Notes: generated by a model not told the origin, from the letters alone. Shown: positions 1 to 7,777, numbered from the stretch's first letter. The stretch: 13,175 nt of DNA from Spirochaeta sp. (GCA_003454605.1 DMKD01000104.1:1-13175), one strand, 5' to 3'. Numbers and translations are program-made.

Positions 1-1149
1 GGCCAGGCAGGCACGGTCATGGGCGAAGGTCAGTCCAGCAAGCACACCGCGTGCATCAGGGTTAAACCTCGGGGTGGCCGCGGACGCATAGTGGGGGATG
101 AAAACCAAGCCTCTGGCCCCGGGTGGGACTGATGCGACCATATTAGACAGAAGATCATAGATATCTATACCGCTCTTTTCAGCCTCAGCTTTCTCAAGTC
201 CGGCAATTTCATCACGGAACCAGCGGAATACTCCTGCCGCAGCAGGCTGATAACCTTCTATCATCCAGTCGCCGCTGCAGGGATGAGCTGTTACAAATGT
301 GCGCCCAGTGGGATCACGATACGGTTCAACCAGACAGATTCCGGTTGCACCTGCCGTACCAAGCGAGACAAACATATAACCTGCATGCACCGCTCCTGCT
401 CCTACAGATGCTGCATTCTGATCACCGGCTCCTACTACTAAAGGCGTCCCCGCCGGCAGACCGCAGCGTTCTGAAGCTTCAGCCGAAACTTTCCCTGCAG
501 GTGTCCCTGAGGGTTTTATTTCAGGCATAAAAGATTTATCAATGTCAAAGGTTTTGAACAGCTCGTCATTCCACTCGAAGGTGTAAGGATCCCAGAGTCC
601 ATAGTACCTTGCATCACTCATATCGCAAAACCAGGTATCAGAACCCATAGCTTTGAGAATATAATCCTGAAGCTGAACTACTTTTCTGGTACGTTTCCAA
701 TTCTCAGGTTCATTTTTCCGCACCCACATCATTTTAGGCAGAATCCATGTGGTGCTGTTTGGGAAGCCTGTTATCTGCAGGTATTTTTCAGCTGAAATTT
801 TTTCATTTATTTCAGCAACCTCATTTAGAGGGCGGTTGTCCATCCATGAAATCATCGGGCGTATTAATTTGTCTTTCTCATCGAGAAAGATAGTGCAGCT
901 CCGTTGAGTGGAGAAACTAATGCCCGCAACCCGTTCGGGGTCAACTGCGGACTCTGATAGAGCATCTTTTATTGCTTTCATGGCAGAGTCAACGAGCAGC
1001 TCAACATCCTGATCAACCCAGCCGGGTTTCGGATAAATACAGGGATACTCATAGTATCCACTGCCGAACATTGTTCCGTCTTTTGTAAAAACGCCAGCCT
1101 TTGATCCGGTTGTGCCGAGATCAACACCTACTAGTAGATCTTTGGTCAT
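1..1149 (-). CDS. FGGY-family carbohydrate kinase, xylulokinase-like (C-terminus beyond window)
   Basis: ATP-dependent cytoplasmic kinase for a sugar or polyol. The frame is open for 383 codons from the ATG at 1149 to base 1, so about the last quarter of a roughly 500-residue family protein is missing. The N-terminal FGGY domain starts with the phosphate-binding motif DLGTTGSKAGVF (residues 10-21). The motif GAGDQNAASVGAGA follows near 240-253, in which Asp243 is the expected catalytic base. GTAGATG (264-270) and WFRDE (330-334) are also typical. The start overlaps the stop of the upstream URO-D gene as ATGA (1146-1149), implying translational coupling and shared transcription. It is paralogous to the kinase at the right edge. 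Sugar specificity cannot be told; xylulokinase-like is only the nearest general class. Confidence 0.9.
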   Translation of the reverse strand, partial: MTKDLLVGVDLGTTGSKAGVFTKDGTMFGSGYYEYPCIYPKPGWVDQDVELLVDSAMKAIKDALSESAVDPERVAGISFSTQRSCTIFLDEKDKLIRPMISWMDNRPLNEVAEINEKISAEKYLQITGFPNSTTWILPKMMWVRKNEPENWKRTRKVVQLQDYILKAMGSDTWFCDMSDARYYGLWDPYTFEWNDELFKTFDIDKSFMPEIKPSGTPAGKVSAEASERCGLPAGTPLVVGAGDQNAASVGAGAVHAGYMFVSLGTAGATGICLVEPYRDPTGRTFVTAHPCSGDWMIEGYQPAAAGVFRWFRDEIAGLEKAEAEKSGIDIYDLLSNMVASVPPGARGLVFIPHYASAATPRFNPDARGVLAGLTFAHDRACLA

Positions 1150-2309
1150 AAGTTAGCTACCCTTTCTCTGTTCTCAACAATGGTCTCAAGCATCGCAACA
1201 ATATTCTCTAAAGGCACATCATTCATAATCTCCTGAGAAGGAGCAACAACAAGTCCTCCGCCGGCACCCAGGGTTTCCATTACATCCACAGTACAGGCCT
1301 TCACCTCTTCAACGGTACCGTGAGGAAGAACATGTTGGGTATCGATTCCGCCCCAGAAAATCAGATCCTTTCCAAACTCTTTCTTTAGGTACTTTTGATC
1401 CATACATGGCTGAACCGGATTCAGCATATCCAACCCAAGATCAATAAGCTCAGGAAGAAACTCGGTTATCGCTCCGCAGGAATGCATTGCCATAGGCATA
1501 TCTGCATCTTTAAAGATTTTGAATATTTGCTTATATCGGGGAGCAATCAACTCATGGAAAATTACCGGTGAAAAGAATGGCCCGACTTGTGTCCCTAAAT
1601 CGTCTCCAATATGTCCGCAGGGAAATCCGATTTCAACATATTTCTTTGCTACTTCAATTCTGTATTCTGTAATTTTGTCCAACAAGTCTCCCACCATCGC
1701 TGGTTCAAGCAGAAAATTTTCAAAAAGCGTTGGAATACTAGTCAAGCCGTAGGCACGCTCATATAAACCAAAGTATCCGGAAGGCACAATATACAGTTCA
1801 TCATCCAGTTCTTCTTTTGCTTCGACTACTTCGTCAAAGTTTCCTTCAGTCAACGGATCAGGAAGCGTATAATATTTTATTCTTTCTTTAAGAGTATCAG
1901 CCCGACATGCCTTATGGATTCGCTCCGGCATCCATTTTTCAACAAAGCTCTTTTCAAGTTTATTCTGAAGAGGATGAAAACAGGCAAAGAAACCATCTTC
2001 TCCAATTTTAATACCCATTCCCCAGGAGTCATAAACTACACCATTCTCTACATCGACCTTGCAGAACCCGTCAGCTTCAAACTGCTTCATCATTTCTATA
2101 TCATTTCTGTAAAATAAAGGTTTCTCCTGTTTTGTTACTGCAAGACCAAGGTGGTTCTCCAGGTAATCATCCAAAGTGACATCATCACTCAGCCCTAAAC
2201 CTTTATGAATAGCTGGAAATCTCATCGGATCGGAAAATTCTATTCCGCTCGGCAGAAAATCGACCGTTTCCTTGTTCAGAAGCTTAACCATACGTTCTTT
2301 TTTGGTCAC
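1146..2309 (-). CDS. URO-D-fold protein (uroporphyrinogen decarboxylase/MtaA-like superfamily), copy 1
   Basis: 387-residue TIM-barrel protein of the URO-D superfamily, which includes HemE and the corrinoid:CoM methyltransferases MtaA/MtbA. The zinc-type motif HSCG is at 276-279, followed by NPVQP (297-301), WGGIDTQ (319-325) and a C-terminal APSQEIMNDVPLEN block (356-369). As I recall the methyltransferase motif, the third zinc ligand is a Cys in this last block; here Gln359 takes its place. The HemE N-terminal signature is absent, so it is not heme biosynthetic. I chose the GTG at 2309: it follows GGGAG with 7-nt spacing, and the resulting N-terminus (MTKKERMVKLLNKE) matches that of the second URO-D protein. 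An upstream in-frame GTG at 2354 has no ribosome-binding site. It is cotranscribed with the FGGY kinase. Reaction unknown. Confidence 0.85.
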   Translation of the reverse strand: MTKKERMVKLLNKETVDFLPSGIEFSDPMRFPAIHKGLGLSDDVTLDDYLENHLGLAVTKQEKPLFYRNDIEMMKQFEADGFCKVDVENGVVYDSWGMGIKIGEDGFFACFHPLQNKLEKSFVEKWMPERIHKACRADTLKERIKYYTLPDPLTEGNFDEVVEAKEELDDELYIVPSGYFGLYERAYGLTSIPTLFENFLLEPAMVGDLLDKITEYRIEVAKKYVEIGFPCGHIGDDLGTQVGPFFSPVIFHELIAPRYKQIFKIFKDADMPMAMHSCGAITEFLPELIDLGLDMLNPVQPCMDQKYLKKEFGKDLIFWGGIDTQHVLPHGTVEEVKACTVDVMETLGAGGGLVVAPSQEIMNDVPLENIVAMLETIVENRERVANL

Positions 2310-2380
2310 TGTCTCTCTCCCTTTTTCATATTGATTAACTGGGGCGGTTTTCACCTGAGTAACATAAAATTACATAATTT

Positions 2381-2408
2381 ATATTATCATAAATTTTCTA
2401 TTTGTCAA
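2381..2408 (-). promoter_or_regulatory. Sigma70 promoter of the URO-D1/kinase operon
   Basis: On the minus strand, TTGACA (2408-2403) is followed after 16 bp by TAATAT (2386-2381, 4/6 to consensus). The predicted transcription start is near 2374, giving a leader of about 65 nt to the GTG at 2309. The DNA just upstream of the -35 (to about 2424) matches the element shared by the transporter and alcohol dehydrogenase promoters at 19 of 24 positions, counting TTGACAAA. Confidence 0.6.
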
Positions 2409-2439
2409 TTATTATCTTGTTTTTGTAATTATTTATATC

Positions 2440-2468
2440 GTTTAAACAGATTATAGTTATTTTTAAAC
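2440..2468. promoter_or_regulatory. Candidate operator: TTTAAAC repeated at 21-bp spacing
   Basis: TTTAAAC occurs at 2441-2447, within the palindrome GTTTAAAC (2440-2447), and again at 2462-2468. The 21-bp phasing is two helical turns, so both copies face the same side of the DNA upstream of the URO-D1 promoter. This fits an activator or repressor site. The region is very AT-rich, so chance is a real alternative. Confidence 0.3.
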
Positions 2469-2479
2469 GGTTTCAACCT

Positions 2480-2504
2480 AAAAAAGGGAAAGCAATGCCT
2501 TCCC
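2480..2504 (-). terminator. Rho-independent terminator of the deoR-type regulator
   Basis: On the minus strand the stem GGGAAGGC / GCTTTCCC (one G-U pair) closes an ATT loop and is followed by six T residues (2485-2480). It lies 22 bp after the regulator stop codon and separates the regulator from the URO-D1/kinase operon. Confidence 0.88.
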
Positions 2505-2526
2505 TTCCTGTAAAATAGCTATTTCC

Positions 2527-3318
2527 TTAGATGCTGATCTTTCTCACCTCTATCCCGATGCCTTCTGCTTCTGCAACACCTTCTGCAGGTGCTGATTCGT
2601 CCGTTATCAGAATATCAATATTATCCGACTCAGCAAATGATCCAAGTGATAATATTCCCCATTTAGAAGAATCGATCAAACCTATATTCATATGAGCCTT
2701 ATCAGCAATTATTTTTTTCTGTTCAACAAATCCTGAATCGAGATCCGAAAGTCCCCCCTCCGCAGTAAATCCCGCAGCCCCGAAAAATGCCTTTGACAGA
2801 TTCCACTTGGCCATAAAATCAAGCGACGGAATACCGACTGTTGAATATGAATCCCGTTTGAAAAATCCGTTTAATACATAAATATTAAGATTACTTGTCA
2901 CGGCAAGCCAGTAGGTGACAACAATACTCGGTGTTATTATAGTAACATCTTTTTTATCAACCAGATAATGCCTCATCTCTGATGCAGTAGTTCCACCGTC
3001 GATGAAAATAACTTCGCCGTCATTAACCAAATCAGCAGCAGCCTTTCCTATAGCCTGCTTTGCATTAAAATATCGTTCTTCACGAACATCAAATGGAAGA
3101 ACGATTCCTTCTTCCTGGTCTTTTACGGCAATTGCACCGCCGTGTGTTCTTATGACAAGCCCCTTATCTTCAAGTAACGATAAATCATTTCGGATTGTGA
3201 CTATCGACATATCAAAAGTAGTACAAAGTTCTTTTACACTGACGCGCCCGTCATGTCTTATTATTTCAAGTATTTTTTCATGTCTGCTTTCGATAGCTAC
3301 TGCATTACGCTTTCTCAT
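2527..3318 (-). CDS. DeoR-family transcriptional regulator
   Basis: 263-residue DNA-binding regulator of the DeoR/GlpR type. The N-terminal winged helix-turn-helix (about 12-61) contains VSVKELCTTFDMS and the family sequence VTIRNDLSLLEDKGLVIRTH (40-59). The C-terminal sugar-phosphate-sensing domain has DGGTTASEM (107-115), GAAGF (180-184), EQKKI (199-203) and DSSKWG (216-221). Such proteins are usually local repressors released by a phosphorylated intermediate, which fits the flanking kinases. It is divergent from the second URO-D gene and is followed by its own terminator. The ATG at 3318 has no Shine-Dalgarno sequence, but a promoter places the transcription start at about this ATG. It is the only regulator visible, so it probably controls the neighbouring units; that is inference. 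Confidence 0.93.
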   Translation of the reverse strand: MRKRNAVAIESRHEKILEIIRHDGRVSVKELCTTFDMSIVTIRNDLSLLEDKGLVIRTHGGAIAVKDQEEGIVLPFDVREERYFNAKQAIGKAAADLVNDGEVIFIDGGTTASEMRHYLVDKKDVTIITPSIVVTYWLAVTSNLNIYVLNGFFKRDSYSTVGIPSLDFMAKWNLSKAFFGAAGFTAEGGLSDLDSGFVEQKKIIADKAHMNIGLIDSSKWGILSLGSFAESDNIDILITDESAPAEGVAEAEGIGIEVRKISI

Positions 3319-3324
3319 AATGTT

Positions 3325-3353
3325 ATTTTACTATTCAAACCGTCATGCGTCAA
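3325..3353 (-). promoter_or_regulatory. Promoter of the DeoR-type regulator (leaderless configuration)
   Basis: On the minus strand TTGACG (3353-3348), a 17-bp spacer and TAAAAT (3330-3325) each match consensus at 5 of 6 positions. Only 6 nt separate the -10 box from the ATG at 3318, so transcription should begin at or within a base of the start codon. The lack of a ribosome-binding site upstream of the ATG agrees. Confidence 0.6.
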
Positions 3354-3366
3354 GATTATAGACTCA

Positions 3367-3380
3367 TTTAGGTTTCTTTT
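3367..3380. promoter_or_regulatory. Candidate operator resembling the shared promoter element
   Basis: The plus-strand sequence TTTAGGTTTCTTTT matches the core TTTAATTTTCTTTT of the element near the alcohol dehydrogenase promoter at 12 of 14 positions. It lies 13 bp upstream of the regulator's -35 box, in the same orientation relative to transcription. It could be an autoregulatory site. T-rich DNA makes chance similarity possible. Confidence 0.3.
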
Positions 3381-3443
3381 TACTATAATATAAGGGATTC
3401 TACAATACTATAAACTTTCTAATACATATTTTACATTTTCTAT

Positions 3444-3491
3444 TTGACATTATAATGCTTTTAATGTTTAATATATATACAGTATAAGGAG
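3444..3491 (+). promoter_or_regulatory. Promoter and ribosome-binding site of URO-D gene 2
   Basis: TTGACA (3444-3449, perfect), a 17-bp spacer and TTTAAT (3467-3472, 5/6) form a strong sigma70 promoter. AAGGAG (3486-3491) lies 8 nt before the ATG at 3500. The predicted start near 3479 gives a leader of only about 20 nt, leaving no room for a riboswitch. Confidence 0.8.
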
Positions 3492-3499
3492 TTTATTAA

Positions 3500-4636
3500 A
3501 TGACGCCTAAAGAACGTGTCGTGGCAGCTCTGGCACATAAAGAGCCTGATCGTGTTCCAATAGATGTTTGGGGTTCGGCCAGTAGAATTTGCAACAAGCT
3601 TTACTTTGAGATTGTCGACGACCAGGGATGGAAAGAACTAGGTCCCTGCCCGAAGGTCAGCCGCTCGGGTGATTATGTTGACGACAGGGTTGCAGAACTG
3701 GTTGGCAGTGATTTTCGACATATCAATATCGGGAAACCGGAAAATTTCAAATCCTGCAAGTTGGATGACGGGACTGTAATTGGAGAATGGGGCTGGGGAA
3801 CAACAGAGGTTGCAGGTTCATCACATGTCTCTTTCAGTCCGCTGGCAGATGTAGATGAATCGGATATCGAAAAACATAACTGGCCCACAGGTGACGATCC
3901 TGGAAGAAGCCGAGGGCTGAAAGAAATAGTTGAAAAGATTCATAATGAAAATAAATACTATCTCAGTGCCACATCAGGTGTATCAGGACTCATGCTTGAT
4001 CTTGGGCCCTACCTTAGAGGATTTGACCAGTTCCTTATGGACCTTTATATCAATAAATCATTTTCGCATAAACTTATAGGCAAGATAGCTGATGTTATTA
4101 TTGAAATCTATCTGTCATACTTAAAAGATTTCGGCCCAATGATAGACTGTGTAGAGTTCTCAAGTGACCACGGGATGCAGGACAGGCCTTTGGTAGCACC
4201 CGAGCTTTATCGAAAATTCTTCAAAGAGCCTCATGCGCGTATTTTCCGCGAAGTAAGAAAAACAGCTCCAAATGCAAAAATATTCATGCATTCATGCGGA
4301 TCAGTACGAGCCCTTATACCTGATTTTATAGAGATGGGAGTAGACATTCTTAACTCACTGCAGCCTAAGGCGGCAGGCATGGATTCATTTGAACTTAAGA
4401 AAGAATTTGGTAGTGAGATAGTATTTCACGGCGGCCTTGATCTGCAAGGCGGTATAACCGGGACCAAAGAGGAAGCAATCAAAGAAGCCAAAACCCGTAT
4501 AGATGCTTTTGCCCCGAACGGAGGCTTTATTTTTTCACCGTCGAACCACTTCATGGAAGATGTCAGCCTTGAAAACTTTTATGCAGTTTATGAAACCGCA
4601 AGAGAGTACGGAAAATATCCACAAAAAAATAAATAG
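3500..4636 (+). CDS. URO-D-fold protein (uroporphyrinogen decarboxylase/MtaA-like superfamily), copy 2
   Basis: 378-residue cytoplasmic TIM-barrel protein of the URO-D superfamily and a divergent paralog of copy 1. The N-terminus MTPKERVVAALAHKEPDRVP is the classic opening of this accessory group. HSCG (264-267) is the zinc-type motif, followed by NSLQP (285-289), HGGLDLQ (310-316) and SPSNHFMEDVSLEN (346-359). The usual third zinc-ligand Cys of MtaA-type enzymes is replaced by Asn349, with His350 next to it. SDHG (222-225) corresponds to GDDLG in copy 1. It is the only plus-strand gene in the window and is divergent from the regulator. No corrinoid protein or MtaB-like partner is encoded nearby, so methyl transfer is unproven. 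It is not HemE; the reaction is unknown. Confidence 0.87.
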   Translation: MTPKERVVAALAHKEPDRVPIDVWGSASRICNKLYFEIVDDQGWKELGPCPKVSRSGDYVDDRVAELVGSDFRHINIGKPENFKSCKLDDGTVIGEWGWGTTEVAGSSHVSFSPLADVDESDIEKHNWPTGDDPGRSRGLKEIVEKIHNENKYYLSATSGVSGLMLDLGPYLRGFDQFLMDLYINKSFSHKLIGKIADVIIEIYLSYLKDFGPMIDCVEFSSDHGMQDRPLVAPELYRKFFKEPHARIFREVRKTAPNAKIFMHSCGSVRALIPDFIEMGVDILNSLQPKAAGMDSFELKKEFGSEIVFHGGLDLQGGITGTKEEAIKEAKTRIDAFAPNGGFIFSPSNHFMEDVSLENFYAVYETAREYGKYPQKNK

Positions 4637-4661
4637 ATTTATTACTGCTGTTTTATTATTC

Positions 4662-4700
4662 AAAAAAGGGCTGTCTGATTAATTCCCATCAGACAGCTCT
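4662..4700 (-). terminator. Terminator of the transporter operon, shared with convergent URO-D2
   Basis: A 13-bp stem with one G-U pair (4667-4679 with 4688-4700; core GCTGTCTGAT / ATCAGACAGC) has an 8-nt loop. On the minus strand it is followed by six T residues (4667-4662), so it is a strong terminator for the transporter operon. On the plus strand the same hairpin lies 30 bp after the URO-D2 stop but has only a weak U tail. Confidence 0.87.
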
Positions 4701-4719
4701 CATTAAATGACCTTTGATA

Positions 4720-5238
4720 TTATGCCAAATCCACGCCTACAGCTTCAGGAAGATTAAAGTATTTCACCTTTTCAGCGTCAATTACACACTCTCCACTGGA
4801 AAAGTCCATGATATCCTTTCTCAGAGCCATAGCGAAGCATGCCTTTTCAGTCAGAGCATAGGGTGTCCAGTGCCAGACATTCTCACGAATAACTACACCA
4901 TCTCCGTCCTCGAGAAGAAAAGCTTTCAGGCTGGCAAGATCAGGTTCACTCGTTGCAGGATCATTAAGAGCTACAAACTGAATGGAAGGCTTACCATCCA
5001 CCGAAAGATAAACTCTAAGTGATTCAGGCAGAATATCCATCATCTCCATCTTGATGGAAACCTTTTTAACTTCAAGAAAGCCTATAAGGCCGTTTCCGGT
5101 AAAGTTTGATAGATCAGCCATATTGTCCCAATAGGCCAGCTGATCATTCTCTACATCAACCGAACGCCCCGGTTTTCTTACTGCCCATCCATAATCATTA
5201 AAATTACTGTCGTCGAGTCTCTGTGGTTTAATTAACAT
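4720..5238 (-). CDS. Ureidoglycolate lyase (AllA)-like protein
   Basis: 172-residue protein of the AllA cupin-like family. The match includes an N-terminal LDDSNFNDYGWAV segment, then PDLASLKAFLLEDGDGVVIRENVWHW (about 99-124), which parallels the E. coli AllA block containing PDLSTLRAF and HRNVWH. AllA itself splits ureidoglycolate to glyoxylate and urea. No allantoin or purine gene is visible here, so a different small substrate, or an isomerase or lyase role in sugar catabolism, is likely. It is the last gene of the transporter operon, 18 bp after the permease. GTG (5241) and ATG (5238) are adjacent; GGAGGT is 8 nt from the ATG and 5 nt from the GTG, so I chose the ATG. Family confidence is good, function low. 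Confidence 0.75.
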   Translation of the reverse strand: MLIKPQRLDDSNFNDYGWAVRKPGRSVDVENDQLAYWDNMADLSNFTGNGLIGFLEVKKVSIKMEMMDILPESLRVYLSVDGKPSIQFVALNDPATSEPDLASLKAFLLEDGDGVVIRENVWHWTPYALTEKACFAMALRKDIMDFSSGECVIDAEKVKYFNLPEAVGVDLA

Positions 5239-5256
5239 CACTGTGCACCTCCATGC

Positions 5257-6246
5257 TTATCTCTTTTGCTTATTTAAGCCGTCTATATATACTGATATGA
5301 CAATCAGCGCGCCAATAATAATATTCAGAATATGCGGATTAACACCTAACAGGTTACCGCCGTTCTGGATTGTAGCGATAAGAAGAGCTCCCAGAAGAGT
5401 TCCGACAATGGTACCCTCTCCGCCTTCAAGACTGCCTCCGCCGACAACTACCGCTGCTATTACCTGCAGCTCGTATCCGTTACCTGCCATCGGCAGCCCT
5501 GTAGCGAGTCTTCCTGCAGTTAAAACACCGGCAAATGATGCCAGAGCTGAAACAATGATATAAACAAGATAGGTGTTCTTTCTTATGCTTATACCGCTAA
5601 GTCGTGCACATTCAGTATTACATCCGATGGCAAAGACATTACGGCCTAATCGTGTGTATTTTATAACTAAGGATGCAATTATTACTACAAATACCCATAT
5701 TAACGTTAAAGTCGGTATATAGAGAAATGTTTCAGCGCAAAAATGAATGAAACTTTTCGGCAGAGGCGAGATATAGCTTGCATTGGTAATAAGCATAACA
5801 AGTGCCCGGACAATGTACATCATACCGAGAGTTGCAATAAACGGCGTGACCTTTAAATCGTTAATAATAACGCCGTTAACCAGACCTACAACTATTCCAA
5901 CAGCAATTGCGGCTAATATAGCCAGAGGAATCGGATAACCATCACGCATTATCATTGCACCTACAATACCGCCCAGTGCAAGTACAGAACCTACGGAGAG
6001 GTCAATTCCGGAGGAAATTATTACAAATGTCATTCCGACTGCTATTATGCCGACAATAGAAGTCTGCCTCAAAAGGTTTGCAAGGTTGTTAACACTTAAA
6101 AACTTATCTGTTGCAATGGTTAAAAATACAAAGAACACAACGAGTATAAGTGCGAGTACACCTACAGTGGGTGTAGTAAAATTCAGTTTCTTAAAAAATA
6201 CGGAAACTTTGTTTCCTTCCAGTTTTTCACTATTCTTCACAGTCAT
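5257..6246 (-). CDS. Sugar ABC transporter permease, RbsC-like (CUT2)
   Basis: 329-residue inner-membrane permease of the branched-chain/ribose type (BPD_transp_2). Hydrophobic segments run along the chain, for example residues 27-45, 64-78, 106-127 and 181-195. Family motifs are ISSGIDLSVGSVLALGG (77-93), the cytoplasmic ATPase-contact region GRNVFAIGCNTECARLSGIS (201-220) and VVVGGGSLEGGEG (266-278). The length is normal. Only one permease gene is present, as in the ribose and galactose systems, so a homodimer is expected with the double ATPase next door. AAGGAT lies 7 nt before the ATG. The gene is 25 bp after the ATPase stop, so it is cotranscribed. Confidence 0.95.
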   Translation of the reverse strand: MTVKNSEKLEGNKVSVFFKKLNFTTPTVGVLALILVVFFVFLTIATDKFLSVNNLANLLRQTSIVGIIAVGMTFVIISSGIDLSVGSVLALGGIVGAMIMRDGYPIPLAILAAIAVGIVVGLVNGVIINDLKVTPFIATLGMMYIVRALVMLITNASYISPLPKSFIHFCAETFLYIPTLTLIWVFVVIIASLVIKYTRLGRNVFAIGCNTECARLSGISIRKNTYLVYIIVSALASFAGVLTAGRLATGLPMAGNGYELQVIAAVVVGGGSLEGGEGTIVGTLLGALLIATIQNGGNLLGVNPHILNIIIGALIVISVYIDGLNKQKR

Positions 6247-6271
6247 TTTTAATCCTTAATATATAAATTTT

Positions 6272-7777
6272 TCATCCCTTAACACCTGATGCCAGATTAA
6301 GAAATTTTTCTTCTCCATACTCTTTCTTGGGTATACAGTCCATGCACTCGCCTTCATAGAAGACCATTGCCCTGTTGGTAAGTCCAATAATCTCAGGTAG
6401 GTATGAAGAAACAAGAATAACAGAATTTCCGTTTTCAAGTATCTGCTCAATTATTTTATAAATTTCATGTCTTGCTCCGACATCGACCCCGACTGTCGGT
6501 TCATCAAAAATGAATATCTTACTGTTTCCGCAGAGCCATTTTGCAAAAACTACCTTCTGCTGATTTCCACCGCTCAGATTCTTGACTCTCTGTTTTGCAG
6601 AAGGGGTTTTTATCCTCAATTTTTCAATAAATTCGACGGCATTCTTATTCTCTTTGGTAGTATTTATAATTCCGCCGGTTGTTATATTGTCATAGGAAGC
6701 CAGGTTTATATTTGTAGTAACATCAAGCTTTATTGCAAGTCCGTCGCTTTTTCTATCCTCAGGCAGAAAACAAATATTGTTCTTAATACCGTCGATAGGC
6801 GTCTTAATATTAACTTTTTCATTATTAATAAAGATTTCACCCGATGAATATTCTTCGCCGCCGAAAAGACTTTTTGCAACGCTCTCCATTCCCGAGCCTA
6901 CAAGACCGTAAAAACCAAGGGCCTCTCCTTCCCGAAGTTGAAGATTCACATCGAAAAAAGAATTTTCCCTGGTCAGGTTTTTAACCTCCAGAACCGTTTT
7001 ACCAAGAGATCGTTCGCTCATATGATAGAGCTCATCTACTGAATTTCCTACCATCATAGCGACTATGGATTTTTGATCAGTTTCTGACACTGGCAGTCTG
7101 TTGACTGTTTCACCATCTTTCAAGACCGTAACTACATCACATATAGTAAAAATTTCTTCCATGCGATGTGATATATATATAATTCCTACATCTTTTTCTT
7201 TTAATTTTCTAATTAATGTAAATATTTGTTCTGTTTCTTCTTTTGTAATAAGGGCAGTCGGTTCATCAAATATGATGACCTTGCTTTCTCTGTGAATAAT
7301 TTTTGCAATTAAAATCATTGCCTGCTCAGCTGTTGATAATCTGTTAACAGGAGATTTTGGATCAATATTCAAATCTAAATCATTTAAAACTTTTTCTGTC
7401 TCACTGTAGATTCTTTTCCAGTCAACAGCACCCCATTTGTTAAGGGGAATCTCTCCAAGGAAGAAATTCTCACCAACGGTTAACTTTTCCGCCAGGTTTA
7501 TATCCTGATATACAGCTGCAAGTCCATGCTTTTCAGCTTGAATCGGATTCTTTATTTCAACTCTCTCACCTTCAATATAGATATCACCTTCATCGAAATT
7601 ACCGTGAGCACCCATCAGGATCTTTATTAAGGTAGATTTACCGGCGCCGTTTTCACCTATAAGACCGTGAACCTCACCTTTATTAATAACAAGGTCCACC
7701 CCTTTTAATGCTTTAACGCCGGGAAAAGATTTATGGATATTGCTCATCTTTACAATAATTTTTTCATTTTCATCCAT
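6272..7777 (-). CDS. Sugar ABC transporter ATP-binding protein, RbsA/MglA-like, two ABC domains
   Basis: 501-residue cytoplasmic ATPase with two fused nucleotide-binding domains. Domain 1 has Walker A GENGAGKST (41-49), Q-loop Gln91, signature LSTAEQ (147-152), Walker B VIIFDEP (167-173) and H-loop His204. Domain 2 has the degenerate Walker A GLVGSGMES (291-299), a full signature LSGGNQQ (401-407) and Walker B IFIFDEP (421-427), with Ser in place of the switch His (VSSYLPE). This asymmetry, one competent and one degenerate site, is normal for the RbsA/MglA/AraG group. AAGGTGA precedes the ATG. A 90-bp gap with a stem-loop separates it from the binding-protein gene. Its coding sequence is the most AT-rich in the window. 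Confidence 0.96.
   Translation of the reverse strand: MDENEKIIVKMSNIHKSFPGVKALKGVDLVINKGEVHGLIGENGAGKSTLIKILMGAHGNFDEGDIYIEGERVEIKNPIQAEKHGLAAVYQDINLAEKLTVGENFFLGEIPLNKWGAVDWKRIYSETEKVLNDLDLNIDPKSPVNRLSTAEQAMILIAKIIHRESKVIIFDEPTALITKEETEQIFTLIRKLKEKDVGIIYISHRMEEIFTICDVVTVLKDGETVNRLPVSETDQKSIVAMMVGNSVDELYHMSERSLGKTVLEVKNLTRENSFFDVNLQLREGEALGFYGLVGSGMESVAKSLFGGEEYSSGEIFINNEKVNIKTPIDGIKNNICFLPEDRKSDGLAIKLDVTTNINLASYDNITTGGIINTTKENKNAVEFIEKLRIKTPSAKQRVKNLSGGNQQKVVFAKWLCGNSKIFIFDEPTVGVDVGARHEIYKIIEQILENGNSVILVSSYLPEIIGLTNRAMVFYEGECMDCIPKKEYGEEKFLNLASGVKG

Noticed and set aside
297..530. 77-codon plus-strand open frame within the left kinase
   Set aside because: It lies antisense to an uninterrupted FGGY kinase frame that I checked codon by codon.
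3002..3361. 119-codon plus-strand open frame across the regulator and its promoter
   Set aside because: It is antisense to the DeoR-type gene, serine-rich low-complexity shadow sequence with no family match.
1146..4636. Annotation of the URO-D-fold genes as heme-biosynthetic uroporphyrinogen decarboxylase (HemE)
   Set aside because: The HemE N-terminal signature is missing, HSCG-type metal motifs are present, and no other heme gene is near.
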